The translations under genes were made by a program, and so were the position numbers. Shown piece after piece: positions 8,056-17,196 of a stretch of 64,000 nucleotides of DNA. The notes below the pieces were generated by a model. It was not told where the DNA came from and did not search any database. It saw nothing but the letters and a program-made list of their open reading frames with translations. This DNA comes from Clostridia bacterium (GTDB lineage Bacteria > Bacillota > Clostridia > Oscillospirales > Acutalibacteraceae), in NCBI GenBank assembly GCA_017517865.1, contig JAFWYB010000038.1:1-64000 (forward strand), read 5' to 3'. Positions within the stretch are counted from its first letter, which is position 1; each line of letters starts with the position of its first letter.

Positions 8056-8535
8056 ATGACTTGTCCCAGATGCGGAAACATTATGAATGAGGGCGCAAGG
8101 TTTTGCGACTCCTGCGGCTTTGCGGTAAACGAAGAAAACACGAAGGTACAGTCTTCCGTTCAGCAGCCGGAGGCTCAGTATAATCCCTATGCTCAGCAGA
8201 ATCCTTACGCTCAGCCTCAGCAGAACCCTTACGCTCAGCCTCAGCAGAATTTCAATCAGCCTCCCTACGGCTATGCACAGCAGCCCTACGGTCAGCCTAA
8301 CTATAACCCTTACGGCTTCTGTACACCGCCCGTTGTTGATAAGCCTGATACGGCTATCAATGTTATTTCGTTCTTTGTCCCTCTTGTAGGTCTTATAATG
8401 TACCTTGTGGAAAGAGACACCAAGCCCGTAAAGGCAAAGGCGGCGCTTAAGTGGTCACTTATTTCATGGGGTGTTTCTGCGGTGCTTGTAATACTGTATT
8501 TTGTATTTGTGTTCTGTATGATTTTTTTTGCTTAG
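8056..8535 (+). CDS. zinc-ribbon membrane protein with Asn-Pro-Tyr-Ala-Gln repeats
   Basis: The 159-residue protein starts with a zinc ribbon (CPRCGNIMNEGARFCDSCG, residues 3-21). A low-complexity linker follows with repeats of NPYAQPQQ (about residues 42-90), then two hydrophobic segments (about residues 100-120 and 135-158). The Cys-rich head should be cytosolic and the helices in the membrane. This architecture is common in Clostridia, with no assigned role. GAAAGGAG precedes the ATG at 8056, which lies 19 bp after the acetyltransferase gene, so it may be cotranscribed. Confidence 0.75.
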   Translation: MTCPRCGNIMNEGARFCDSCGFAVNEENTKVQSSVQQPEAQYNPYAQQNPYAQPQQNPYAQPQQNFNQPPYGYAQQPYGQPNYNPYGFCTPPVVDKPDTAINVISFFVPLVGLIMYLVERDTKPVKAKAALKWSLISWGVSAVLVILYFVFVFCMIFFA

Positions 8536-8564
8536 GCTACTGAAGAGTTTTTATATGTATATGA

Positions 8565-8600
8565 AAAAGGTCTCCCTTCACTTTGTGAGGGGGGACCTTT
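8565..8600. terminator. bidirectional terminator between convergent genes
   Basis: An imperfect hairpin AAGGTCTCCCTTCAC / GTGAGGGGGGACCTT with flanking A and T runs, between the convergent genes ending at 8535 and 8624. Confidence 0.65.
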
Positions 8601-8623
8601 CGGCTTGTTTTATGATTACTGTG

Positions 8624-9841
8624 TTACTGCTTAGCGCCGTTATCAAACATCTCAAGAGCCTTGACGCTTGCTGCGAAGCACTTTGCAAGACAGTCTGCAT
8701 TAAGAGCGTCGGGAGTGTCAAGTCTTGTGTGGTAGAAGTCGGGAAGAGCGTGGTTGAGAGCTGTGATACCCGTTGCACGCATACCTGCCTGAGCAAATGC
8801 AGCTGAGTCTGTTGCACCGCCGAGAGGAGGAACGAAGCCTTTCTTAACGGGGATGTCAAGCTCTGCACAGGCTTCCATGAAGAGGTCTGAAACGTCCTTG
8901 TCAACCTTAACGGTGCTGTTGAGGTCGCGGTAGTTAACCATAAGCTGCTCTGACTGAGCAATTGTATCGTATGAGAAAACGAAGGTGGGAACATCGTTGA
9001 ATTCGTCGCGATGCTTACCTGCCCATGCCTTTGCGCCGCGAAGACCTGCTTCCTCTGAGCCGGTAAGAACAACACCGATTTCCGTGTTTTCAAATTCAAT
9101 GCCCTCATCCTTGAGCATCTTAAGAATAGCCATACCCATATAGCAGCCGGTGAGGTTATCGTTTGCACCGTCAACTATTCTCTTTTCGTTCCACATAAAA
9201 TAAAGACCGAACCAGAAGGGTACGAAAACAAGACCTACGAGACCGAGAGTCTTAACAAGCTCCTCGGGGATAACGCCTGCTATCTTGAGAATTGAGATAA
9301 TAAGAGTATAGAAGGCACCGATGAAGCATACCATCATATGAATGTCGAAGCCGAGGTATGAGAACTTATACTTGAAGGGCCATTCCCAAGCACCGTCGGG
9401 GTGACCGTTGAAGATGATTCTGCGCTTAACCTCGCCGGTGGGCTTTTTGAAGCCTGCGGCGTTGTGACCGGTTTTTTCCTTGAAGAGCTTATCTACAGCC
9501 TTTTTGTAAAGACCGAACTGAAGCACGCAGAGGGTAAGACCGATAACGATGGCTGCGATTGATACTGCGGGAACGAAGAAGTAAGCGGCAAGAGCGATAA
9601 AGCAGCAGGTGATGGTTATGTAAATCCAGCCGAGGAAGGCGTTGGGATTTTCCTTGAAGCCTTCAACGTAAACACGGTCACATCCGTATTCCTTCATCTG
9701 CTCTGCGGCGTATTCGCAGGCTTGCTTTTCGCCGAGATCGCCGGGGCCGCGCTTTTCGAATGTGTTGCAGATATATGTGATTTCATCAATCATATACTGT
9801 GCTGCAGCATCTTTTTTGTCGATGATTTTCTGAAGATTCAT
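8624..9841 (-). CDS. M28 family zinc peptidase with membrane segments
   Basis: The 405-residue protein has the M28 aminopeptidase metal-binding order: GHPDG (His and Asp), GANDNLTG (bridging Asp), TGSEEAGLRG (catalytic and metal Glu), SYDT (Asp) and HALPDFYHT (His). Two hydrophobic blocks (about residues 65-115 and 170-225) are inserted in the N-terminal half, so the enzyme is probably held in the membrane. There is no cleavable signal peptide. AAAGGAGAG precedes the ATG at 9841; an in-frame start ten codons upstream lacks such a site. It has its own promoter and stands as a single-gene unit. The substrate is probably small peptides, by family. Confidence 0.8.
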   Translation of the reverse strand: MNLQKIIDKKDAAAQYMIDEITYICNTFEKRGPGDLGEKQACEYAAEQMKEYGCDRVYVEGFKENPNAFLGWIYITITCCFIALAAYFFVPAVSIAAIVIGLTLCVLQFGLYKKAVDKLFKEKTGHNAAGFKKPTGEVKRRIIFNGHPDGAWEWPFKYKFSYLGFDIHMMVCFIGAFYTLIISILKIAGVIPEELVKTLGLVGLVFVPFWFGLYFMWNEKRIVDGANDNLTGCYMGMAILKMLKDEGIEFENTEIGVVLTGSEEAGLRGAKAWAGKHRDEFNDVPTFVFSYDTIAQSEQLMVNYRDLNSTVKVDKDVSDLFMEACAELDIPVKKGFVPPLGGATDSAAFAQAGMRATGITALNHALPDFYHTRLDTPDALNADCLAKCFAASVKALEMFDNGAKQ

Positions 9842-9875
9842 ATTTTTCTCTCCTTTATAAAGATTTAACAACTAT

Positions 9876-9904
9876 ACTTTAGCACAATGCAGAGATAAAA
9901 TCAA
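9876..9904 (-). promoter_or_regulatory. promoter for the M28 peptidase gene
   Basis: Minus strand TTGATT (9904-9899), a 17 bp spacer and TAAAGT (9881-9876), 34 bp upstream of the start. Confidence 0.5.
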
Positions 9905-9955
9905 TATACAAAAACCATAAAAATAGTATACGGTATTTGTAACCCGTTGCTGTGA

Positions 9956-9995
9956 AACAAAAAAGCAAGCCGGATGTCTCAGGGGACATCCGGCT
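9956..9995 (-). terminator. intrinsic terminator of paralogue B
   Basis: An 11 bp perfect stem (AGCCGGATGTC, 9968-9978 / 9985-9995), followed on the minus strand by TTGCTTTTTTGTTT. Confidence 0.85.
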
Positions 9996-10006
9996 CAGTA
10001 TATCGG

Positions 10007-11557
10007 TTAATCAAAAAGACCGTCAAAAGAGAATTCGCCGTTCAGGATTTTGGTAAAGAAATTCAAAAGTGCGGAGATGAAGCGGAAGAGGCTGATGAGG
10101 GCGTTGTCTGCAGGCTTGCCGTAATCCTCATCGGGGGTTACCTCTGCCATATTGTTGTTATTATCCATATATTGGGGGAATACGTCCCGGTCGGAAACGT
10201 TGTAATCATTGTTCATAATTACAAGGCTTACATCTTCAATTGAACCCCAGTGATCGTGGTGAAGATTTTTGATAAACCATGTGTTCTCGGGAAGAAGGCA
10301 GGTTGAAGCGTCTATCTTATTGTCGGGAGAGATGTACTTGAGGTTTTCTTCCGAAACAGAGGAAATGTACTTCTCGCTGAGTACCTTTCCGTAGTCCGCT
10401 GCAGTTGCACCGAAGGTCTGGCGGGGGATAGCCGTATCGCCGTCACCCTGTACTGCTGCACCCTCGTAAAGAGGAAAGTCGGGGAAATTGTACTTTGCAA
10501 AGATGTTGTAGCGTACGCCCTTTTTCATCATTGCGAGTACGGTGTTGTTGTGGTCTTTCTGTACGGTGTCGTAATACGCGCGTACCTTTGTAATGAAGTT
10601 GCTGTATTCATCCTCAACGCCGCCGAAAATGAAGCTGATTGCCTTTTCAAGGTTGCCCGGTGTTACCATTGCCCAGTATGAGGTCCATGATGCAAAGGTA
10701 TCTCTGAGTATGGGGGGAAGCAGGTCCGTTTTGATGCGGTCAACGAGAAGGTCTATAGCATCTGCCGTGAAGCCGAGAACCTCGACCTGATTGAAAAGCT
10801 CGATAAGAGTCATAATGAGAGCTGCAAGGGCATCGTCTTCAATAAGGTTTTCATTTTTGATATACCAATTGGCAAAGTTATTTACTGCATCGGGATCAAG
10901 GTAGACGTCACCTGTGAAAAGAGCAGTCATAAAGTCGATGCCGTCAATTGAAGGTGCAAAGTAGGAAATATCGTCAACGTACTTTACTGCATGCTCTTCA
11001 TTCATTGCAACGTAAGCAGCAATAACATTAGCACCGTAGCAGCGACCTACAAGGTTGACCTTTTCAGCTCCGGTTGCGGTGATAACTCTGTCGATGTAAG
11101 CTGCAAGCTCATTACCCGTTACCAGGGGGCTGAGTCGCCAATCGTACCAGAAACGGTAGTCCCAGATACCGTAGTCTCCGGTTTTGTTTTCAACTTCAAC
11201 TGTTGATGAGTGGTTTTTCGGATGCGAGCCGTTTGAAGCCTCACCGTTTTTATCAAGGGCGGAATTGCCGTAAATATCAACAACAACGTCGTGGAAATCA
11301 CTTGCCCATTTCTTGTAATCGTCTGTGAGCATACCGAGAGCGAACTCCTTGAGAAGTCCCATACCCTTTTCTTCGAGTACCGCCTCAAGGTCGATATCAA
11401 AGTCGGATACCAGCTCACCGTCAGCGCTGTATATGTCATTGGTCTGTGCGCCCGTTACATAAATTGTGGGATGTTCCTTGTATTCACCTGCGAAAGCGGG
11501 AACGGAAAGGGAGAAAACGAGTATTGTAACTAAAAGAAGGGATAAAAGCTTTTTCAT
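10007..11557 (-). CDS. secreted LCAT-like alpha/beta hydrolase with Cys nucleophile (paralogue B)
   Basis: The 516-residue protein has a signal peptide (MKKLLSLLLV start, cleavage near VPAFAG). The LCAT-like block WYDWRLSP (about residue 140) is followed by GRCYGA (about residue 173), where Cys (codon 11039-11041) takes the place of the usual nucleophilic Ser. GDGDT near residue 380 resembles the acidic motif of LCAT, and WFIKNLHHD supplies a candidate His. The C-terminus carries the same aromatic segment (NFFTKILNGE) as paralogue A at 322-2040. I chose the ATG at 11557; AAAGGAG lies 11 bases before it, while a GTG four codons upstream overlaps that site. It has its own promoter and terminator. 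Function beyond the fold is unknown. Confidence 0.75.
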   Translation of the reverse strand: MKKLLSLLLVTILVFSLSVPAFAGEYKEHPTIYVTGAQTNDIYSADGELVSDFDIDLEAVLEEKGMGLLKEFALGMLTDDYKKWASDFHDVVVDIYGNSALDKNGEASNGSHPKNHSSTVEVENKTGDYGIWDYRFWYDWRLSPLVTGNELAAYIDRVITATGAEKVNLVGRCYGANVIAAYVAMNEEHAVKYVDDISYFAPSIDGIDFMTALFTGDVYLDPDAVNNFANWYIKNENLIEDDALAALIMTLIELFNQVEVLGFTADAIDLLVDRIKTDLLPPILRDTFASWTSYWAMVTPGNLEKAISFIFGGVEDEYSNFITKVRAYYDTVQKDHNNTVLAMMKKGVRYNIFAKYNFPDFPLYEGAAVQGDGDTAIPRQTFGATAADYGKVLSEKYISSVSEENLKYISPDNKIDASTCLLPENTWFIKNLHHDHWGSIEDVSLVIMNNDYNVSDRDVFPQYMDNNNNMAEVTPDEDYGKPADNALISLFRFISALLNFFTKILNGEFSFDGLFD

Positions 11558-11594
11558 TATCAGCAGCACTCCTTTATCATTTTTCTATACTATA

Positions 11595-11623
11595 ATTATA
11601 TACATTCGGAGGGATGTTTTCAA
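11595..11623 (-). promoter_or_regulatory. sigma-A promoter for paralogue B
   Basis: Minus strand TTGAAA (11623-11618), a 17 bp spacer and TATAAT (11600-11595), 38 bp upstream of the start. Confidence 0.65.
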
Positions 11624-11763
11624 GGTCTTTCGGAAAAAATATGTATTTGTTACCGGGTTGTAAAGGTTTGTTTAATTTCTGAATAAGGACACAACGAAAT
11701 CTCTGTACATTATGACGGCATATTATAATGCTTTAACACTGTAAATTATTTTTTGAGAAATAG

Positions 11764-11792
11764 TTTACTTTTGAGAAATTGTGGTGTATAAT
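11764..11792 (+). promoter_or_regulatory. promoter for the APC permease gene
   Basis: TTTACT (11764-11769), a 17 bp spacer and TATAAT (11787-11792), 36 bp before the start codon. Confidence 0.55.
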
Positions 11793-11827
11793 AAATAAAA
11801 ATCTTTTCAGTAAAGGAAGGAAAAATT

Positions 11828-13279
11828 ATGGAAAACCAAAACGGACTTAAAAAGCAATACGGTCTTCTGATGGCAATCTGTATGGTTGTAGGTACGGTTG
11901 TCGGCTCAGGTGTATTCTTTAAGGCTCAGGCAATTCTTCAGAAAACAAACGGCGATATGCCTCTCGGTATCATCGCTTGGATCATCGGCGGCGTGGTTAT
12001 GATATTCTGCGTTCTCGCCTTCTGCATTATGGCTCAGCGCTACGAAAAGGTTAACGGCCTCGTTGACTATGCTGAAGCTACAATCGGCGGCAAGTACGCA
12101 TACTTTATGGGATGGTTTGCTACAATCATCTACACACCCGCAATGACATCGGTTCTTGCATGGCTTACTGCAAGATACTTCCTCACCTTCGTGGTATCGG
12201 TTAACCCCGACTTCCAGCTTGCCGGTGACCCCGTAACAGGCTCTGAAACTTTCGTTCTTGCAGGATTTATTCTTATTGTCGTGTTTGCTGTAAACACACT
12301 TTCCTCAAAGCTTGCAGGTAAGCTTCAGATCAGCGCAACCTTCATCAAGCTCATTCCCCTTCTTCTTATGGCTGTTGTAGGCACAATTTACGGTCTCACA
12401 CACAACCTCGGCAATGAGCCCGTAACAATCCTCGCTTCTAACTTTGCTACAAGTGCCGGCGACATTTCACCTCTTTTCGGTGCTGTTGTTGCTACTGCTT
12501 TTGCTTATGAGGGCTGGATTCTTGCTACATCAATCAACTCGGAAATCAAGAACTCAAAGAAGAACCTTCCCATCGCTCTCGTGCTGGGCGGCGTTATCAT
12601 TATCGCTATTTACCTTCTCTATTACGTAGGCGTTGCAGGCGGAGCTTCAGTTGAGACTCTTATTTCAGAGGGTACCGCACCCGCATTCGTCAACGTTTTC
12701 GGCAATGTTCTCGGTAATATTCTTAACCTCTTCGTTGCAGTTTCCTGCCTCGGTACTCTTAACGGTCTTCTTATCGGCTGTATCCGCGGTATGTACTCAC
12801 TTTCAGTACGTAATATGGGTCCCAAGAAGAATCTTATGAAGCAGATCGACCCCGCTTCGGGTATGCCCTCAAACTCATGTATCATCGGCCTTGTTGTTGT
12901 TGCTGCATGGCTCGTATACTTCTACGGTGCAAACCTTGCTCCCACTCCCTGGTTCGGTATGTTCAGCTTTGACTCATCAGAGCTTCCCATCATCACAATC
13001 TACGCTCTCTACATTCCTATGTTCGTTCAGTTTATGAGAAAGGAAAAGAAGCTTCCCTTAGTAAAGAGAATCGTATTACCCTTACTCGGTATCATCGGTT
13101 CAGGCTTTATGGTAATTGCAGCTATTTATTCACACGGCTACGTTCCCTATATCACTGCAAAGGAAGCAGGTCAGGGCTTCAGCTGTCCCGTTCTCTTCTA
13201 CCTTATCGTTTTTGCTGTAATTATGGCAATCGGTATGCTTCTTATGAAGCCCTCAAAGGCAGAAAAATCAAAGAAATAA
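11828..13279 (+). CDS. APC superfamily amino acid permease
   Basis: The 483-residue protein has about twelve membrane helices. The first carries the APC glycine motif VVGTVVGSGVF, which lines the substrate site in this superfamily. Helix 6 (AFAYEGWILATSINSEIKN) resembles the LAT/exchanger branch, in which the conserved FAYEGW and SEIKN motifs are typical. It should import or exchange an amino acid across the cytoplasmic membrane; the substrate is not readable. AAAGGAAGG precedes the ATG. It is monocistronic, with its own promoter and a terminator at 13298-13332, and lies upstream of a 2-oxoacid oxidoreductase gene with its own promoter. Confidence 0.85.
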   Translation: MENQNGLKKQYGLLMAICMVVGTVVGSGVFFKAQAILQKTNGDMPLGIIAWIIGGVVMIFCVLAFCIMAQRYEKVNGLVDYAEATIGGKYAYFMGWFATIIYTPAMTSVLAWLTARYFLTFVVSVNPDFQLAGDPVTGSETFVLAGFILIVVFAVNTLSSKLAGKLQISATFIKLIPLLLMAVVGTIYGLTHNLGNEPVTILASNFATSAGDISPLFGAVVATAFAYEGWILATSINSEIKNSKKNLPIALVLGGVIIIAIYLLYYVGVAGGASVETLISEGTAPAFVNVFGNVLGNILNLFVAVSCLGTLNGLLIGCIRGMYSLSVRNMGPKKNLMKQIDPASGMPSNSCIIGLVVVAAWLVYFYGANLAPTPWFGMFSFDSSELPIITIYALYIPMFVQFMRKEKKLPLVKRIVLPLLGIIGSGFMVIAAIYSHGYVPYITAKEAGQGFSCPVLFYLIVFAVIMAIGMLLMKPSKAEKSKK

Positions 13280-13297
13280 GACGGTTGTGTCTTAAAG

Positions 13298-13332
13298 TCG
13301 GAGTATCGGATTTTTCCGGTACTCCGTTTTTT
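13298..13332 (+). terminator. intrinsic terminator of the APC permease gene
   Basis: Stem CGGAGTATCGGA / TCCGGTACTCCG (one G·T pair) with a T4 loop, followed by T6. Confidence 0.85.
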
Positions 13333-13452
13333 ACTGAGTGAATAAAAAATATAGCGGCCGATATTATATGTAAAGCAAATGATATTTGTAAAAACAACCG
13401 TAAAATTTGTATTTTTTTGGATTGAAAGGCAAATCTTTTTAATAAAAGACTA

Positions 13453-13481
13453 TTTACATATTGAAAATAAAGTGTTAAAAT
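13453..13481 (+). promoter_or_regulatory. promoter for the pyruvate:ferredoxin oxidoreductase gene
   Basis: TTTACA (13453-13458), a 17 bp spacer and TAAAAT (13476-13481), 62 bp before the ATG. Confidence 0.55.
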
Positions 13482-13543
13482 ACTATGTGGTAATTTCTTT
13501 AGCAAATTATTATTTTAAATAAACACTCAGGAGGAAAAATCCA

Positions 13544-16500
13544 ATGGCAAGAAAAATGAAAACCATGGACGGTAACAATGCTGCTGCTCACGTATCCTAT
13601 GCGTTTACAGAAGTAGCAGGTATTTATCCCATTACCCCGTCAAGCCCCATGGCTGACTACGTTGATCAGTGGTCTGCTCAGGGCCTCAAGAACATTTTCG
13701 GAACAAGAGTAAATGTTGTTGAAATGCAGTCAGAAGCAGGTGCCGCAGGTACAGTTCACGGCTCACTTGCAGCAGGTGCTCTCACAACAACCTACACAGC
13801 TTCACAGGGTCTTCTTCTTATGATCCCAAATATGTACAAAATCGCCGGTGAGCTTCTTCCCTGCGTTTTCCATGTATCAGCACGTTGTGTAGCTTCTCAC
13901 GCTCTTAATATCTTCGGTGACCATTCAGACGTTTATGCCTGCCGTCAGACAGGTTTCGCAATGCTTGCCGAAACAAATACACAGGAAGTTATGGACCTCG
14001 GTGCAGTTGCTCACCTTGCAACAATCAAGAGCCGCGTTCCCTTCCTCAACTTCTTTGACGGCTTCCGTACCTCACACGAAATTCAGAAGATCGAAGTGTG
14101 GGATTTTGACGACCTCAAGGAAATGTGCGATATGGATGCTGTTGAAGCCTTCCGTAAGAGAGCTCTCAACCCCGAGCGTCCCGTAATGCGCGGTTCACAC
14201 GAAAACGACGACATCTTCTTCCAGAACAGAGAAGCATGTAACAAGTACTACGATGCAGTTCCCGAAATCGTTGAAGAATATATGGGCAAGGTTAACGCTA
14301 AGCTCGGCACAGACTATCAGCTCTTCAACTACTACGGTGCTCCCGATGCAGAAAGAGTTATCGTAGCTATGGGTTCATTCAACGACGTTGCCGAAGAGGT
14401 TGTTGATTACCTTACAGCAGCAGGTGAAAAGGTTGGTCTTATCAAGGTTCGTCTTTACAGACCCTTCTCAGCTAAGCACCTTCTCGCAGCTATCCCCGAA
14501 ACAGTTAAGAAGATTGCTGTTCTTGACAGAACAAAGGAACCCGGTTCACTCGGCGAACCTCTTTATCTTGATGTTGTTACCGCTCTTGCAACTGCAGGCA
14601 GAACAGGTATCAAGGTTGTAGGCGGCCGTTACGGTCTCGGTTCAAAGGATACACCTCCCTCAAGCGTATTCGCTGTATTCACAGAGCTCGCTAAGGATGA
14701 GCCCAAGCCTCAGTTCACACTCGGTATCGTTGATGACCTTACAAACCTTTCACTCGAAGAAGTACCTGCTCCCAACACAGCAGCAGAGGGTACAATCGAA
14801 TGTAAATTCTGGGGTCTCGGCGGTGACGGTACTGTTGGTGCTAACAAGAACTCCATTAAGATCATCGGTGACCATACAGACAAGTATGTTCAGGCATACT
14901 TCCAGTATGACTCAAAGAAGACCGGCGGTATCACAATTTCTCACCTTCGTTTCGGCGACAAGCCTATCAAGAGCCCCTACTATATCAATAAGGCAGACTT
15001 CGTAGCTTGCCACAACCCCTCATACGTTGATAAGGGCTTCAAGATGGTTAACGACGTTAAGCCCGGCGGTGTATACCTTATCAACTGCCAGTGGTCAGAT
15101 GAAGAGCTCGATGCACATCTCCACGCAGATGCAAAGAGATATATTGCCAAGAACAACATTCAGCTTTACACAGTTAACGCTATCGACCTTGCAGAAAAGG
15201 TTGGTATGGGCAAGAGAACAAACACAGTTCTTCAGTCAGCATTCTTTGCTCTTGCAAATGTTATGCCCTCAGCAGAAGCTATTCAGTATATGAAGGATGC
15301 AGCAACAAAGTCCTACTCAAAGAAGGGTCAGGATATCGTTGATGCTAACCACAATGCTATCGATGCAGGTGCTACCGCATTCCATAAGGTAGAGGTTCCC
15401 GCAGCTTGGGCAGAAGCAGTTGACGGTGCAGCAGCTCCCGCTTCAGAGGGCGCAGAAAAGCTCGTTAAGATGGTTGATACAATCCTTAAGCCCGTAGGCG
15501 TAATGGGCGGTTACTCGCTTCCCGTTTCCGCATTTGCTGACCACGCAGACGGTACCTTCGAGCACGGTGCATCAGCTTACGAAAAGAGAGGCGTTGCAGT
15601 TCTCGTTCCCGAATGGGATCCCACAACCTGTGCAAAGTGTAATCAGTGTGCTTACGTTTGTCCTCACGCTACAATCCGTCCCTTCGCTATGACAGAGGAG
15701 GAAGTTGCAGCAGCTCCCGCAAATATGAAGGTTTGCGAGAAGCCCGTTGTTAAGACAAACTACAAATATACTCTTGCAGTATCTCCCATGGACTGTATGG
15801 GTTGCGGCGTATGTATCGGCGTATGTCCCACAAAGTCACTCAAGATGGTTTCCAAGGAATCACAGCTTAATGAGCAGCCCGTATTTGATTACTGCGTAGC
15901 TAACGTAACAGAAAAGCCCGAAACAACTGCAGTTATGAACGTTGTTTCCAGCCAGTATAAGAAGCCTCTCCTCGAGTTCTCAGGCTCATGCGCAGGCTGT
16001 GCAGAAACAGCTTATGCACGTCTTGTAACTCAGCTCTTCGGTGACAGAATGTATATCTCCAATGCAACAGGCTGTTCATCAATCTGGGGCGGTCCCGCAG
16101 CAACATCACCCTACACTGTAAACAAAGACGGTCACGGTCCTGCTTGGGCAAACTCACTCTTTGAAGATAACGCTGAGCACGGTCTCGGTATGTACTATGG
16201 CCAGAAGGCTATCAGAGACAGACTTATCGAAGACGTTAAGGGTATGGTTGCTTCCGATGCTTGCAAGGCAGAGGTTAAGGCTGCAGGTGAAGAATATCTT
16301 GCAACTCTTAATGACGGTGTTAAGAATGCAGATGCAGCTAAGGCTCTTACAGCAGCTATCGAAGCAGCAGGCGCAAACTGCGACCTTTGCAAGGATGTTC
16401 TCGATAACAGCGAATACCTTGCTAAGAAGTCAGTATGGATCTTCGGCGGCGACGGCTGGGCATACGATATCGGTTACGGCGGTCTTGACCACGTGCTTGC

Positions 16501-17092
16501 TTCAGGTGAAGACGTAAACGTATTCGTATTCGATACAGAGGTTTACTCCAACACCGGCGGTCAGGCTTCAAAGGCTTCAAACATCGGTCAGGTTGCACAG
16601 TTCGCAGCAGCAGGTAAGGAAATCAACAAGAAGAGCCTTTCAGAAATCGCTATGAGCTACGGCTATGTATATGTTGCACAGATCGCTATGGGCGCTAATA
16701 TGGCTCAGACTCTCAAGGCTATCCAGGAAGCAGAAGCATATCCCGGTCCCTCACTCATCATCGGCTACTCACCCTGCGAAATGCACTCAATCAAGGGCGG
16801 TATGGTAAACTGCCAGGCTGAAATGAAGAAGGCTGTTGAATGTGGCTACTGGAACATCTTCCGTTACAATCCCGCTCTCAAGGCAGAAGGCAAGAATCCC
16901 TTCACACTTGACTGCAAGGAGCCCAACGCAGACTACCAGGCATTCATCAAGAATGAAGCACGTTATACAAGACTTATGCGTGAATTCCCCGGCAGAGCTG
17001 AAGCACTCTTCGCTAAGAGTGAAAAGGTTGCTAAGGAAAGATACGCTCACCTTCTCAAGCTCAAGGATCTCTACGCTCCCGACGCTGAGTAA
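13544..17092 (+). CDS. nifJ: pyruvate:ferredoxin (flavodoxin) oxidoreductase
   Basis: The 1182-residue, single-chain enzyme converts pyruvate and CoA to acetyl-CoA, CO2 and reduced ferredoxin in the cytosol. It has the full domain order. The N-terminal PP domain (AYAFTEVAGIYPITPSSPM, cut to YPITPSSPMAD) comes first. A C-terminal-like transketolase domain and the EKR region follow. Two [4Fe-4S] motifs (CAKCNQCAYVCP near residue 696 and CMGCGVCIGVCP near residue 755) come next. The TPP-binding domain has SGSCAGCAETAYARL and GGDGWAYDIGYGG. The length is typical. AGGAGG precedes the ATG. Codon use is strongly biased, like the ribosomal genes, which fits a highly expressed central fermentation enzyme. 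It is monocistronic, between its own promoter and terminator. Confidence 0.95.
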   Translation: MARKMKTMDGNNAAAHVSYAFTEVAGIYPITPSSPMADYVDQWSAQGLKNIFGTRVNVVEMQSEAGAAGTVHGSLAAGALTTTYTASQGLLLMIPNMYKIAGELLPCVFHVSARCVASHALNIFGDHSDVYACRQTGFAMLAETNTQEVMDLGAVAHLATIKSRVPFLNFFDGFRTSHEIQKIEVWDFDDLKEMCDMDAVEAFRKRALNPERPVMRGSHENDDIFFQNREACNKYYDAVPEIVEEYMGKVNAKLGTDYQLFNYYGAPDAERVIVAMGSFNDVAEEVVDYLTAAGEKVGLIKVRLYRPFSAKHLLAAIPETVKKIAVLDRTKEPGSLGEPLYLDVVTALATAGRTGIKVVGGRYGLGSKDTPPSSVFAVFTELAKDEPKPQFTLGIVDDLTNLSLEEVPAPNTAAEGTIECKFWGLGGDGTVGANKNSIKIIGDHTDKYVQAYFQYDSKKTGGITISHLRFGDKPIKSPYYINKADFVACHNPSYVDKGFKMVNDVKPGGVYLINCQWSDEELDAHLHADAKRYIAKNNIQLYTVNAIDLAEKVGMGKRTNTVLQSAFFALANVMPSAEAIQYMKDAATKSYSKKGQDIVDANHNAIDAGATAFHKVEVPAAWAEAVDGAAAPASEGAEKLVKMVDTILKPVGVMGGYSLPVSAFADHADGTFEHGASAYEKRGVAVLVPEWDPTTCAKCNQCAYVCPHATIRPFAMTEEEVAAAPANMKVCEKPVVKTNYKYTLAVSPMDCMGCGVCIGVCPTKSLKMVSKESQLNEQPVFDYCVANVTEKPETTAVMNVVSSQYKKPLLEFSGSCAGCAETAYARLVTQLFGDRMYISNATGCSSIWGGPAATSPYTVNKDGHGPAWANSLFEDNAEHGLGMYYGQKAIRDRLIEDVKGMVASDACKAEVKAAGEEYLATLNDGVKNADAAKALTAAIEAAGANCDLCKDVLDNSEYLAKKSVWIFGGDGWAYDIGYGGLDHVLASGEDVNVFVFDTEVYSNTGGQASKASNIGQVAQFAAAGKEINKKSLSEIAMSYGYVYVAQIAMGANMAQTLKAIQEAEAYPGPSLIIGYSPCEMHSIKGGMVNCQAEMKKAVECGYWNIFRYNPALKAEGKNPFTLDCKEPNADYQAFIKNEARYTRLMREFPGRAEALFAKSEKVAKERYAHLLKLKDLYAPDAE

Positions 17093-17100
17093 TAACAAAG

Positions 17101-17131
17101 AAAAAGCTCCCTCACGCGAGGGAGCTTTTTT
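17101..17131 (+). terminator. intrinsic terminator of nifJ
   Basis: Stem AAAAAGCTCCCTC / GAGGGAGCTTTTT with a 4 nt loop and a T6-7 tail, 9 bp past the stop. Confidence 0.9.
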
Positions 17132-17193
17132 AGTAGCCAGTAGCCAGTAGTCGGTAGCCAGTAGGGAGCGACGCCTCGTCGCTCCGTGAGGTA
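17131..17193. repeat. dispersed intergenic repeat: AGTAGCCAGT tandem units plus GGAGCGACG hairpin
   Basis: Short tandem units (GTAGCCA, GTAGCCA, GTAGTCG, GTAGCCA) are followed by a perfect 9 bp inverted repeat GGAGCGACG/CGTCGCTCC (17165-17173 / 17177-17185). Related pieces occur at 20130-20260, 53697-53712 and 53850-53864, always between genes. Confidence 0.55.
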
Positions 17194-17196
17194 TAA

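Noticed and set aside
8578-9174. 198-codon frame antisense-shifted within the M28 peptidase gene
   Set aside because: Low-complexity, Leu/Ser/Thr/Gln-rich shadow in another frame of a well-supported gene.
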